A DNA stretch of 32,434 nt from assembly GCF_937967675.1 (NCBI RefSeq), contig NZ_CALBSN010000001.1, positions 1-32,434 of the forward strand. The letters are read 5' to 3'. How positions within the stretch are numbered: position 1 is the stretch's first letter; each line of letters begins with the position of its first letter. This stretch comes from an uncultured Flavobacterium sp. (GTDB taxonomy: Bacteria > Bacteroidota > Bacteroidia > Flavobacteriales > Flavobacteriaceae). The notes beneath the pieces are model-generated. The model did no database searches. It was given only the letters and a program-made list of their open reading frames with translations, and was not told the DNA's origin. The position numbers and the translations under genes were made by a program. Shown piece after piece: positions 8,088-15,259 of this stretch.

Positions 8088-8122
8088 GAAGTTAGAAGTT
8101 AGAAGTTAGAAGTCAGAAGTTT
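8088..8122. repeat. Five tandem 7-bp units (GAAGTTA-like)
   Basis: Three perfect GAAGTTA units are followed by GAAGTCA and GAAGTTT. The sirtuin stop codon (8106-8108) and its last codons lie inside the array, so the C-terminal residues TSDF come from repeat sequence. The array also covers the upstream part of the purB promoter. Confidence 0.85.
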
Positions 8123-8813
8123 TTTGGATAGAATTTACTAATTCCTCTTTCACAATTTTCATTCCTTCAACTGCGGTTAATGGCAAGACTTTCAATTCAT
8201 TTGGTAAATCGTAAATTGTGGCTGGATTGGGATCTATGTAGTACACAGGAACATTTTGGTCTACATAATTCATCAAACCAGCTGCAGGATATACTTGTAA
8301 TGAAGTTCCGATGATGATTAAAATATCAGCAGTTTCTACAATGTCAATAGCATGTTCAATCATAGGAACATCTTCGCCAAACCAAACAATGTGTGGTCGC
8401 AATTGATTACCTTCTAAGTCTAAATCGCCTAAAATTAAATCGTGTTTCCAATCGATTACAAAATCTTCGTTTGAAATGCTTCGCACTTTTAATAATTCGC
8501 CATGGAGATGAATAACTTTGTTACTTCCTGCTCTTTCGTGTAAATCGTCAACGTTTTGGGTTATGATGTGTATGTCGAAATGTGCTTCTAATTCGGCTAG
8601 AATTTCGTGAGCTTTGTTCGGTTTAACCGTTAAAAGTTGGGCTCTTCTTTTGTTATAAAAGTCTAAGACTAATTCTGGATTTTTTTTCCAACCCAAAGGA
8701 GAAGCGACTTCCATAATATCATGACCTTCCCATAAGCCATCAGCATCACGAAATGTTTTAATACCGCTTTCAGCACTAATTCCGGCGCCTGTTAATACTA
8801 CAATTTTTTTCAT
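8106..8813 (-). CDS. cobB: NAD-dependent protein deacylase (sirtuin, SIRT5/CobB-like) lacking zinc cysteines
   Basis: A 235-residue Sir2 enzyme that removes acyl groups from lysines, using NAD+ and releasing nicotinamide. The NAD-binding GAGISAESGIKTFRD is at residues 9-23. Tyr53-x-x-Arg56 (FYNKRR) is the pair associated with succinyl/malonyl specificity in SIRT5-type sirtuins. TQNVDDLH and HLHGEL (catalytic His104) follow. The region that normally holds four zinc-binding cysteines (about 105-155) contains no cysteine, so the small domain must fold without zinc. IIIGTSLQVYPAAGL and YIDPNP are also present. The C-terminus runs into a heptamer repeat. A desuccinylase or demalonylase role is an inference from the Tyr/Arg pair. 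Confidence 0.9.
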   Translation of the reverse strand: MKKIVVLTGAGISAESGIKTFRDADGLWEGHDIMEVASPLGWKKNPELVLDFYNKRRAQLLTVKPNKAHEILAELEAHFDIHIITQNVDDLHERAGSNKVIHLHGELLKVRSISNEDFVIDWKHDLILGDLDLEGNQLRPHIVWFGEDVPMIEHAIDIVETADILIIIGTSLQVYPAAGLMNYVDQNVPVYYIDPNPATIYDLPNELKVLPLTAVEGMKIVKEELVNSIQKTSDF

Positions 8814-8831
8814 TTTCTTTTCTTTTGCAAT

Positions 8832-8869
8832 TTTTATAAAAGTAAAATGCGTCCATACAGACGCATTTT
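8832..8869 (-). terminator. Terminator of the sigma/anti-sigma operon
   Basis: A perfect 10-bp stem (AAAATGCGTC at 8844-8853 with GACGCATTTT at 8860-8869) has a 6-nt loop, followed on the minus strand by TTTTACTTTTAT. It lies just after the anti-sigma stop codon and before the sirtuin start. Confidence 0.85.
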
Positions 8870-8871
8870 GA

Positions 8872-9657
8872 TTATACTTTTCCTAAGGTATAAAGTTGTT
8901 CTAGTGTTGGACTAGCGCTTCCACCAGCTGGTTCTAACGTAATTCCGAACGCTTGTGGAGATTCCGCATTTTCTACTTTTATAACCTTGGTTGAGCTTGT
9001 TGCATAAGAGTCAAGTAAACCAATGCTTGTTGGTGTTAAAACAGGCTCTAACTGCAACGACCATACTTGATAAACCATTCCTTTTGGCGGTTCTGGTAAT
9101 CCAGATGCGTCAATGTAAACCGTTTTTGTAGTTTTGTTGTAATAGGCTTTAGCAAAAGCTTCGGGAGCTACTTGTTGTCCAGCTAGAGTAATAGAAATAT
9201 TGCTTGTATCTCTTAAAATAGCTAAAACTTCTTCTGATTCTTTTTTCTTCAGTTTTAAATCAACAATTGACTCTTGTAATAAGTTTTTCTCTGTCGAAAC
9301 ATTATTCAAGGTTTCATTTGTTTGGTTTAATTTATAAAATTGAAGTCCGAAACCAACTACTAAAACAGCAGCAGCAACCCAACCTGTGTATTGTGCCCAA
9401 TTTGTTTTAGGTTTCATTTCGATTACTTTGTTTCTTCCTAATAATTCGGCTCTGATTTTCTCAAAATTAGTAGCAGATAGGTGAGGTGCAACACTATACG
9501 ACAAATTAATTACCGTATTTTCGATAGCTTTTATTTCTTCTTTTACTTCAGGATGTTCTGCTGCCATTTGGTTGACTTCCGCAATTTCTTCTTCAGAAAG
9601 TTTTCCAAATACATACAATTCTAATATTCCTGATTCGATATATTCTCTACTATTCAT
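8872..9657 (-). CDS. Anti-sigma factor, RskA (anti-sigma-K) family
   Basis: A 261-residue membrane protein. The cytoplasmic part (about 1-88) has a zinc-finger-like anti-sigma helical region (YIESGILELYVFGKLSEEE) but no obvious H-x3-C-x2-C zinc site. A single membrane segment lies at about 91-108 (YTGWVAAAVLVVGFG), then a coiled-coil-like stretch and a periplasmic RskA domain (VYIDASGLPEPPKGMVYQVW and FGITLEPAGGS). It should hold the upstream ECF sigma factor inactive until an envelope signal releases it. Its start overlaps the end of the sigma gene by 8 bases, which couples their translation. Confidence 0.9.
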   Translation of the reverse strand: MNSREYIESGILELYVFGKLSEEEIAEVNQMAAEHPEVKEEIKAIENTVINLSYSVAPHLSATNFEKIRAELLGRNKVIEMKPKTNWAQYTGWVAAAVLVVGFGLQFYKLNQTNETLNNVSTEKNLLQESIVDLKLKKKESEEVLAILRDTSNISITLAGQQVAPEAFAKAYYNKTTKTVYIDASGLPEPPKGMVYQVWSLQLEPVLTPTSIGLLDSYATSSTKVIKVENAESPQAFGITLEPAGGSASPTLEQLYTLGKV

Positions 9658-10180
9658 TGATCATCAGTCTTAATTCATTCATACAATTTCTATTTTGAGT
9701 TTTTACCGTTCCTAATGGAATTTCCAACTCTTCCGATGCTTCTTGCTGTGTATATCCTTTAAAAAACAATAAATCGATTAATTGGATACACTTAGGTTTT
9801 AATTTTTTGATGAATTCTTTAATTCCTATCGCATCTATTTTATTGATTGTCTTCGCATTGTCATCTAACAGATGTACGAAATTATCAGCAGATAAGTTTT
9901 TCTGGCTATTGTTAAAGGTTTTAGAACGTAATTTATCGATGGAAGAATTACGAGCAATATTTAACATCCAAGTGTACAATCGGCCTTTTGAAGTATTATA
10001 CGAATCAATGTTTTTCCAAATCTTTACAAATACTTCCTGAAGCACATCTTCAGCTTCTTCTTTGTCTTTGATTAAATTAAAAATGATACCATACAAACTC
10101 TTGGCATAGTTGTCATAAAGTAATGTAAATGACCTATCGTCTTTTTTAAGTAATAGGGGTAAAAGTTCTTCTTGTGTCAT
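9650..10180 (-). CDS. ECF-type RNA polymerase sigma factor
   Basis: A 176-residue sigma-70-family factor with region 2 (SFTLLYDNYAKSLYGIIFNL, then EEAEDVLQEVFVKIWKN and the DNA-melting part YTWMLNIARNSSIDKLR). Region 4 is LIDLLFFKGYTQQEASEELE followed by PLGTVKTQNRNCMNELR. It directs RNA polymerase to stress or envelope promoters and is controlled by the RskA-like anti-sigma protein encoded directly downstream with an 8-base overlap. The upstream region, shared with divergent trmH, has a TATTTTAG box (10200-10207, minus strand). A GGTAAAAG stretch inside the gene is not a ribosome-binding site. Confidence 0.93.
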   Translation of the reverse strand: MTQEELLPLLLKKDDRSFTLLYDNYAKSLYGIIFNLIKDKEEAEDVLQEVFVKIWKNIDSYNTSKGRLYTWMLNIARNSSIDKLRSKTFNNSQKNLSADNFVHLLDDNAKTINKIDAIGIKEFIKKLKPKCIQLIDLLFFKGYTQQEASEELEIPLGTVKTQNRNCMNELRLMINE

Positions 10181-10223
10181 GCAATTTTCTTTTTTTTGTC
10201 TAAAATAATAAAAAAAGTAGTAT

Positions 10224-10231
10224 TATTTTTG
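10224..10231 (+). promoter_or_regulatory. -7 box of trmH, 4 nt before the ATG (leaderless arrangement)
   Basis: TATTTTTG matches TAnnTTTG exactly. Only TGGT separates it from the ATG at 10236, so transcription should begin at or next to the start codon. Confidence 0.6.
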
Positions 10232-10235
10232 TGGT

Positions 10236-10913
10236 ATGGAGAAATTTAATCAAGAGTTGTTAACATATTTAGAAGGTTTTCTAACTGAAAATAGAAAAGA
10301 AGGCTTTTTACGTGTTTTAAAAAATAGAACTAAGCATTTCACGATTGCTATGGAAGATGTGTATCAATTGCACAATACTAGTGCGGTAATGCGTAGTTGC
10401 GAAGTTTTTGGAATACAAGAATTGAATGTGATTGAACAGAAGTTTGGTAAACGAATTGATACTGAAATTGCCATGGGCGCTCAAAAATGGGTAGATGTGA
10501 ATCGATTTAATACGGTTCAAAGTTGCATTGATGCAAAGAGAGCGCAAGGATATCAAATCATAGCTACAACACCGCATAATGATTCGTGTTTGTTACATGA
10601 ATTTGATATTGAAAAACCTTCTGCTATATTTTTTGGAACCGAAAAAAACGGACTTTCTGAAGAAGTGATTGAACAAGCGGATGGTTTTCTGAAAATTCCT
10701 ATGGTAGGTTATACCGAAAGTTTGAATATTTCGGTTTCTGCTGCCATTATTATTCAAGATGTGACAAATCGCTTAAGACAATCTAATATCAATTGGCAAT
10801 TATCGGAAGAAGAAATATTAGAAAAACGTTTAGATTGGACTCGAAAATCAATTAAAGATATCGATTTTATTGAAAATAAATTTTACGAAATCAAACAAAG
10901 TGCTGTAAAATAA
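10236..10913 (+). CDS. trmH: SpoU/TrmH-family RNA 2'-O-methyltransferase
   Basis: A 225-residue SPOUT methyltransferase using S-adenosylmethionine. The signature motifs are motif 1 around NTSAVMRSCEVFGIQELNVI (Asn and Arg for catalysis), motif 2 FFGTEKNGLSEE, and motif 3 PMVGYTESLNISVSAAIII, which forms the trefoil knot. The length and the C-terminal extension after NRLRQ fit tRNA (Gm18) methyltransferase TrmH rather than the rRNA enzyme RlmB, which has an extra N-terminal domain. A -7 box ends only 4 bases before the ATG. The gene is divergent from the sigma factor and convergent with the next gene, with one base between stops. Methylation of G18 in tRNA is by family analogy. Confidence 0.88.
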   Translation: MEKFNQELLTYLEGFLTENRKEGFLRVLKNRTKHFTIAMEDVYQLHNTSAVMRSCEVFGIQELNVIEQKFGKRIDTEIAMGAQKWVDVNRFNTVQSCIDAKRAQGYQIIATTPHNDSCLLHEFDIEKPSAIFFGTEKNGLSEEVIEQADGFLKIPMVGYTESLNISVSAAIIIQDVTNRLRQSNINWQLSEEEILEKRLDWTRKSIKDIDFIENKFYEIKQSAVK

Positions 10914-10914
10914 A

Positions 10915-11688
10915 CTATTTGTTCTTTTTTAATATTTTGTAATCTTCATAGCATGCACTAATAGCATCCATAATTTGTAAGTCGTTTGCTGTTTGAATAA
11001 AATATTCTGAATAATTACAGTTTTGAAGGATTAAAGGAATGTCGTCTTTGTTTATTTCAAGTAATGCAGCTAGAGTTTCTCTGTCAAATTTTGTAGCCAA
11101 AAGATTTCGTACTGTATCGTCTTTTTTCATTGCTTTAAGCTTTTTCATTTCTCTAGGTCTTTTTCCAAAGATATTATACAAGAAATCAGCAGGATTAGAT
11201 ATTGAGCCGAGTACTTTGGCAATAGCACCAGGTTTGTAATCACCACCTTCATATCCAGCTTTTAATCCAGATATACTATAACGATAAGCATCATCAGTAA
11301 CAGGTATTAGTTTTGTATCAACCTCTACGTAGCCAGTTAAATTATATTTAGCAACAATAACTTCATCTAGAACATAAGCTTTTTCAGTTAAGTATATTTT
11401 AGTTGGATTTTGTTTTATCCAATCGTTGGTAACTTTTACTTTAACTGTTTCGAATCCAATATATGTAAATAATAATGTATCATTTACTTTAGCACTTATT
11501 TCAAAGATTCCGCTGGGAGAAGTAACAGTTCCTTTAACACGAGAGGCATTCACAACGTGAACATTACCCATAGGAAGTTTGGTATCGTTGTGAATAACTG
11601 TTCCTTTAATGTTTTTTACTAGTGTATCATTTTGTGAAAAACAATTAAAAGAATAAAAGAGGAATAAAAAAACTACAAAATATTTCAT
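10915..11688 (-). CDS. Secreted CarboxypepD_reg-like (beta-sandwich) domain protein
   Basis: A 257-residue protein with a signal peptide (KYFVVFLFLFYSFNCFSQ). A CarboxypepD_reg-like beta-sandwich covers about 25-100 (IKGTVIHNDTKLPMGNVHVV, GTVTSPSGIFEISAKVNDTL, FTYIGFETVKVKV). This is the same fold that precedes TonB-dependent receptor barrels in Bacteroidota, but there is no barrel here. The C-terminal half, with GKRPREMKKLKAM and CNYSEYFIQTAND, is unrecognised though typical of flavobacterial proteins of this length. It is likely periplasmic; role unknown. Its stop is 1 base from that of trmH and no terminator hairpin is visible between them. Confidence 0.8.
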   Translation of the reverse strand: MKYFVVFLFLFYSFNCFSQNDTLVKNIKGTVIHNDTKLPMGNVHVVNASRVKGTVTSPSGIFEISAKVNDTLLFTYIGFETVKVKVTNDWIKQNPTKIYLTEKAYVLDEVIVAKYNLTGYVEVDTKLIPVTDDAYRYSISGLKAGYEGGDYKPGAIAKVLGSISNPADFLYNIFGKRPREMKKLKAMKKDDTVRNLLATKFDRETLAALLEINKDDIPLILQNCNYSEYFIQTANDLQIMDAISACYEDYKILKKNK

Positions 11689-11774
11689 GCTTATTTTAAC
11701 TGATTCAAAAATACGAATCTAAAGATGATATTTTGTAGTTTTTTATAAATTTATAAGAAAATTAACGAAAATCG

Positions 11775-13664
11775 TTAGCTTCTTCTTGGTCTTCTTGGTC
11801 TTGATGAATCTCCAGCACTTTCAGCGCGTCTTGGAGCTCTGTCAGAAAATCCGCCTTCTCTTCTTGGAGCCGAACTGCTTCTTTCTCCTCTAAAACCTCC
11901 ATCTCTTCTTGGAGCCGAACCTCTATCGCTTCTGAAACCACCTTCTCTTCCACCTTCTCTTCTTGAAGATGATCCGCTTCTTTCACCTCTAAATCCGCCT
12001 TCACGTCTTCCGCCACCAGAATTTCTTCCGTTATGATCGCGTCTTCCGCCACCGTCGTTTTTAGAAATTTCAACGTTGATTCTACGACCGTTCATGTCAT
12101 ATCCGTTAAGAATAGACATTACTTTGTCAGTATGCTCACCATCTGTATTAAAGAAAGAGAAACCTTCTTTTACGTCTACTTTGAAAACGTCATCTCTGCC
12201 TAAATCTAAAGTTTCTTTGATGAAATCTTTTAATTGCATCCAATCGAAATCGTCTCTAGCACCTATGTTGATGAAATAACGAACTGGGTCACCCGCTCTA
12301 ATTTCTCTTGGTTCAGAACTTCTTTCTCTATCACTTCCTCTTTCTCCTGTTAAATCACGTTTCGATTTGTAATAGTTGATGAATCTATTAAATTCAACAG
12401 AAACCATTTTCTTAATTAATTCTTCTTTAGATAAACCATCTAAAACTTCATTAATTGCAGGTAAATAAGTATCAATATCATGATCAACTTCAGTATCTTT
12501 AATCTTATTTGCTAAGTGTAATAACTGAATTTCGCAGATTTCAATTCCTGATGGGATTGTTTTTTCTTCAAATTTTTGTTTGATGATACGTTCAATAGAG
12601 TGGATTTTTCTCAATTCACTTTTAGTAACGATTACAATTGAAGTTCCTAATTTTCCAGCTCTACCTGTTCTACCTGAACGGTGATTGTACGTTTCAATCT
12701 CATCTGGTAATTGATAATTTACTACGTGAGTAACATTATCAACGTCAATTCCACGAGCCGCAACGTCTGTAGCAACTAGCATTTGAATTTGACGACCTCT
12801 AAATGATTTCATTACACCATCACGTTGTGCTTGCGATAAATCACCATGTAAAGCTGCAGCATTATAACCATCTTCGATTAATTTTTCAGCAACTGCTTGT
12901 GTATCACGTTTTGTTCTACAGAAAACCACAGAAAAAATGTCTGGATTAGCATCTGCTAAACGTTTTAAAGCTTCGTAACGGTCTCTGGCGTTTACTACAT
13001 AATATTCGTGAGAAACTGTAGCTGAACCTGAATTTTTATGTCCAACCGTAATTTCTTCTGGGTTTGACATGAACTGTTTAGCAATACGCGCAACTTCAGC
13101 TGGCATAGTTGCAGAGAATAACCAAGTGTTTTTCTCGTCTGGTGTGTCCGATAAAATGGAACAAATGTCTTCGTAGAATCCCATGTTTAACATCTCATCT
13201 GCCTCGTCTAAGATACAAAAATCGATGTTTTTAATGTTTACAAGACCTCTGTTAATCATGTCTTGCATTCTACCTGGTGTAGCCACAATAATTTGTGCAC
13301 CACGTTTCACTTCTCTAGCTTGTTCTGTAATGCTTGCACCACCATAAACAGCTACGGTATGTAAACCTTTAATGTACTTAGAGTACAATTTAATTTCGTT
13401 GGTGATTTGTAAGCATAACTCACGCGTTGGCGATAAAATTAATGCCTGTGTATTTCTGTTTTCAGCATCAATTTTTTGAATTAGTGGAAAACCAAAAGCT
13501 GCGGTTTTTCCTGTTCCTGTTTGCGCTAAGGCTACTAAGTCTGTGTTTTGTTCCAATAGTACTGGAATCGCTTTTTCTTGTACTTCTGACGGATTCTCAA
13601 ATCCTAGATCTTTAATCGCCAGCAGTAGCGACTCATTCAATCCTAATTGTTCAAATTTATTCAT
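11775..13664 (-). CDS. deaD: DEAD-box ATP-dependent RNA helicase with DbpA-like RNA-binding domain and RGG tail
   Basis: A 629-residue DEAD-box helicase that unwinds RNA with ATP, in ribosome assembly or cold-stress mRNA turnover by family analogy. The Q motif includes FENPSEVQEKAIP. Motif I is AQTGTGKT (47-54), followed by PTRELCLQ, TPGRMQD, DEADEML, SATMP, ATDVAARGID and HRSGRTGRAG. After the two RecA lobes comes a DbpA-type RNA-binding domain at about 475-555 (RYFINIGARDDFDWMQLKDF). A 75-residue tail rich in Arg, Gly and Ser follows, with repeated RREGGFRGER-like blocks. The tail is encoded by repetitive DNA and gives a spurious reading frame. A -7 box TACCTTTG lies upstream. Confidence 0.93.
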   Translation of the reverse strand: MNKFEQLGLNESLLLAIKDLGFENPSEVQEKAIPVLLEQNTDLVALAQTGTGKTAAFGFPLIQKIDAENRNTQALILSPTRELCLQITNEIKLYSKYIKGLHTVAVYGGASITEQAREVKRGAQIIVATPGRMQDMINRGLVNIKNIDFCILDEADEMLNMGFYEDICSILSDTPDEKNTWLFSATMPAEVARIAKQFMSNPEEITVGHKNSGSATVSHEYYVVNARDRYEALKRLADANPDIFSVVFCRTKRDTQAVAEKLIEDGYNAAALHGDLSQAQRDGVMKSFRGRQIQMLVATDVAARGIDVDNVTHVVNYQLPDEIETYNHRSGRTGRAGKLGTSIVIVTKSELRKIHSIERIIKQKFEEKTIPSGIEICEIQLLHLANKIKDTEVDHDIDTYLPAINEVLDGLSKEELIKKMVSVEFNRFINYYKSKRDLTGERGSDRERSSEPREIRAGDPVRYFINIGARDDFDWMQLKDFIKETLDLGRDDVFKVDVKEGFSFFNTDGEHTDKVMSILNGYDMNGRRINVEISKNDGGGRRDHNGRNSGGGRREGGFRGERSGSSSRREGGREGGFRSDRGSAPRRDGGFRGERSSSAPRREGGFSDRAPRRAESAGDSSRPRRPRRS

Positions 13665-13684
13665 ATATTATTTTAAATTGGGTG

Positions 13685-13692
13685 CAAAGGTA
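13685..13692 (-). promoter_or_regulatory. -7 box of the DEAD-box helicase gene
   Basis: The minus strand reads TACCTTTG, followed by CACCC. It matches TAnnTTTG and lies 20 bases before the start codon. No TTG is visible at the expected -33 position. Confidence 0.65.
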
Positions 13693-13822
13693 CGCTTTAA
13701 AAGTTAGATTAACTAATTTGTTACTAATTGATTTTCAATTTGTTATGTTTTTAGTCTTTTTTACAGATTTTATAAAATATGTTTTATAGTTAAATTTGGG
13801 ATAGAAAAATTGCAAAATGAAG

Positions 13823-13830
13823 TACTTTTG
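13823..13830 (+). promoter_or_regulatory. -7 box of the TRIC-family gene
   Basis: TACTTTTG matches TAnnTTTG, 16 bases before the ATG at 13847. A TTTG lies 24 nt further upstream, a little far for a -33 element. Confidence 0.6.
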
Positions 13831-13846
13831 TAGGAAATGAGACGAT

Positions 13847-14461
13847 ATGTTTGAACTATTAGACGTTATTGGAACTTTAGTGTTTGCTATTTCGGGTGCT
13901 TTGACTGCTATTTATAAGAAATTAGACTTATTTGGTGTGTATTGTATCGCTTTTGTCACTGCTTTAGGTGGAGGAACAGTTCGTGATGTAATGATTGGAC
14001 GAACACCTGTCGGCTGGATGTTAGATATTGATTATGTTTACATCATTACTATAGGTTTTCTACTTTCTATAATATTCAATCGGTATTTAGAGCGTTTGCG
14101 TATTTCGATGTTTTTATTTGATACGATTGGATTAGGGGTTTTTACTTTAATCGGTTTAGAAAAAGGAATTGAGTATGGATTAAGTCCGGTTGTTTGTGTG
14201 ATTTTAGGAACTTTAACAGCGACTTTTGGAGGTGTTATTCGCGATATTTTATGTAATGAAATTCCGGTTTTGTTCCGAAAGGAAATTTATGCTACGCTTT
14301 GTATAGCAGGTGGAATTTTATTCTTCTTATTACAAAAGTTGGAAATATCAGATGACGTAATATCGCCGATAGTAGCCATTTTTATTATTACATTCCGATT
14401 AATTGCTTTTAAATATAACTGGAGTTTGCCTATTGGTTCTGTTTTTGTAAAAAAAGAATAA
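13847..14461 (+). CDS. TRIC/UPF0126-type membrane protein (putative cation channel)
   Basis: A 204-residue inner-membrane protein made of two similar three-helix halves. The first half contains LVFAISGALTAIYKKLDLFG and ALGGGTVRDVMIGRTPVGW. The second contains TIGLGVFTLIGLEKGIEYG and GTLTATFGGVIRDILCNEIP. The doubled GGG(T/V)xRD motif is the hallmark of the UPF0126 family, whose members form trimeric cation channels related to TRIC. The physiological role in bacteria is not settled; glycine or cation movement has been suggested. Its last 32 bases overlap the end of rdgB on the opposite strand. Confidence 0.9.
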   Translation: MFELLDVIGTLVFAISGALTAIYKKLDLFGVYCIAFVTALGGGTVRDVMIGRTPVGWMLDIDYVYIITIGFLLSIIFNRYLERLRISMFLFDTIGLGVFTLIGLEKGIEYGLSPVVCVILGTLTATFGGVIRDILCNEIPVLFRKEIYATLCIAGGILFFLLQKLEISDDVISPIVAIFIITFRLIAFKYNWSLPIGSVFVKKE

Positions 14462-15011
14462 GTTCATTTACGGCAATTCCTCTGTGGCTAATTATTGATT
14501 TTTCTTCCATAGTCAGTTCAGCAAAGGTTTTAGAATAGCCATCTGCAACAAAAATAGGATCGTAACCAAAACCGTTTGTTCCAATTTTTTTTTCAATGAT
14601 TTTTCCATTGATGATTCCGGTAAATAAGTTTTGATTACCATTCAAATTTAAAGCAATAACGGTTTTAAAATTAGCTTTTCGATTCGATTTATCTTTCAAT
14701 TTCGATAAAAGTTTATCCATATTATCGTTGGCATCTTTTTGTTCGCCTGCATAGCGAGCTGAATAAACTCCAGGCGCACCATTTAAAGCTTCTACTTCTA
14801 AACCTGTATCATCTGCAAAACAATCATAACCATATTTTTCGGTAACGTAATTGGCTTTTAAAATTGCATTTCCTTCAATGGTATCAGCGGTTTCTGGAAT
14901 ATCTTCTGTGCAGCCAATTTCTTCTAAACTTAGAATTTGAAAGGTGTTTGGAACTAAAGCCTGAATTTCCTGAATTTTATTTTTGTTGTTGGATGCGAAT
15001 ACAAGTTTCAT
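14430..15011 (-). CDS. rdgB: XTP/dITP diphosphatase (non-canonical purine NTP pyrophosphatase, Ham1/RdgB)
   Basis: A 193-residue enzyme that hydrolyses dITP, ITP and XTP to monophosphates and keeps deaminated purines out of nucleic acids. I chose the ATG at 15009-15011 because the protein then begins MKLVFASNNKNKIQEIQ, the family N-terminus with the SNNxxK substrate motif. The open frame continues upstream to 15137 but only through the sRNA region. Other motifs are FADDTGLEVEALNGAPGVYSA, GFGYDPIF and SHRG near the end. It has its own -7 box (TATCTTTG) 19 bases upstream. The 3' end overlaps the convergent TRIC-family gene by 32 bases, which requires antisense transcription through both ends. 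Confidence 0.95.
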   Translation of the reverse strand: MKLVFASNNKNKIQEIQALVPNTFQILSLEEIGCTEDIPETADTIEGNAILKANYVTEKYGYDCFADDTGLEVEALNGAPGVYSARYAGEQKDANDNMDKLLSKLKDKSNRKANFKTVIALNLNGNQNLFTGIINGKIIEKKIGTNGFGYDPIFVADGYSKTFAELTMEEKSIISHRGIAVNELILFLQKQNQ

Positions 15012-15030
15012 GAAAAATGATTTTAAAAAA

Positions 15031-15038
15031 CAAAGATA
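15031..15038 (-). promoter_or_regulatory. -7 box of rdgB
   Basis: The minus strand reads TATCTTTG, 19 bases before the rdgB ATG and downstream of the sRNA terminator. rdgB therefore need not depend on read-through from the sRNA promoter. Confidence 0.6.
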
Positions 15039-15044
15039 CGAAAT

Positions 15045-15117
15045 GTATAAAAAGCAAAAAGTCGAGGTGGAGCCCCCGACTTTTAAGGTGAACGTGTAAC
15101 CACATTTCTGTGTCGTT
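15045..15117 (-). ncRNA. Candidate small RNA (about 70 nt) with own promoter and terminator
   Basis: On the minus strand a consensus promoter is followed by about 70 nt with no credible reading frame, then a strong intrinsic terminator. The 5' part can fold into GAACG (15114-15118 region) paired with CGTTC (15089-15093 region), enclosing a CACA-GAAA-TGTG tetraloop hairpin. The 3' part is an 11-bp stem (AAAAGTCGGGG with CCTCGACTTTT, + strand 15074-15084 and 15057-15067; one G-U pair) with a 6-nt GCTCCA loop. It is followed by TGCTTTTTAT. The loop is C-rich and exposed, as in antisense-acting sRNAs. I do not recognise the family; a Bacteroidota Rfam family such as Flavo-1 should be tested. Ends are estimated, not mapped. 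Confidence 0.55.
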
Positions 15118-15122
15118 CGGTG

Positions 15123-15152
15123 CAAAGGTAATTGCATTTATTGATTTACCAA
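15123..15152 (-). promoter_or_regulatory. Promoter of the candidate sRNA
   Basis: On the minus strand TTG (15150-15152), exactly 19 nt, then TACCTTTG (15123-15130) match the full Bacteroidota promoter pattern. It is the best promoter match I found in the window. It is divergent from the aminotransferase-like gene. Confidence 0.65.
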
Positions 15153-15224
15153 GCTTTTTTGATTTTTTATTTTATTACTAAATTTTTTTAGTCGTAAAAT
15201 TTATAATAAAAACTTTTTTCTTTA

Positions 15225-15232
15225 TACTTTTG
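15225..15232 (+). promoter_or_regulatory. -7 box of the alpha-oxoamine synthase gene
   Basis: TACTTTTG matches TAnnTTTG, followed by CTTCG. The ATG is 27 bases downstream. No TTG is visible at -33. Confidence 0.6.
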
Positions 15233-15259
15233 CTTCGTTTTTAACACCTATTATATATC

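Noticed and set aside
11762..12073. Glu/Val-rich open frame overlapping the helicase 3' end
   Set aside because: It is another frame of the Arg/Gly tail repeats of the helicase, with no independent signal.
15012..15137. N-terminal extension of rdgB (starting MQLPLHRTTQ)
   Set aside because: The conserved RdgB N-terminus starts at 15011. The extension runs through a promoter, sRNA and terminator and has no family match.
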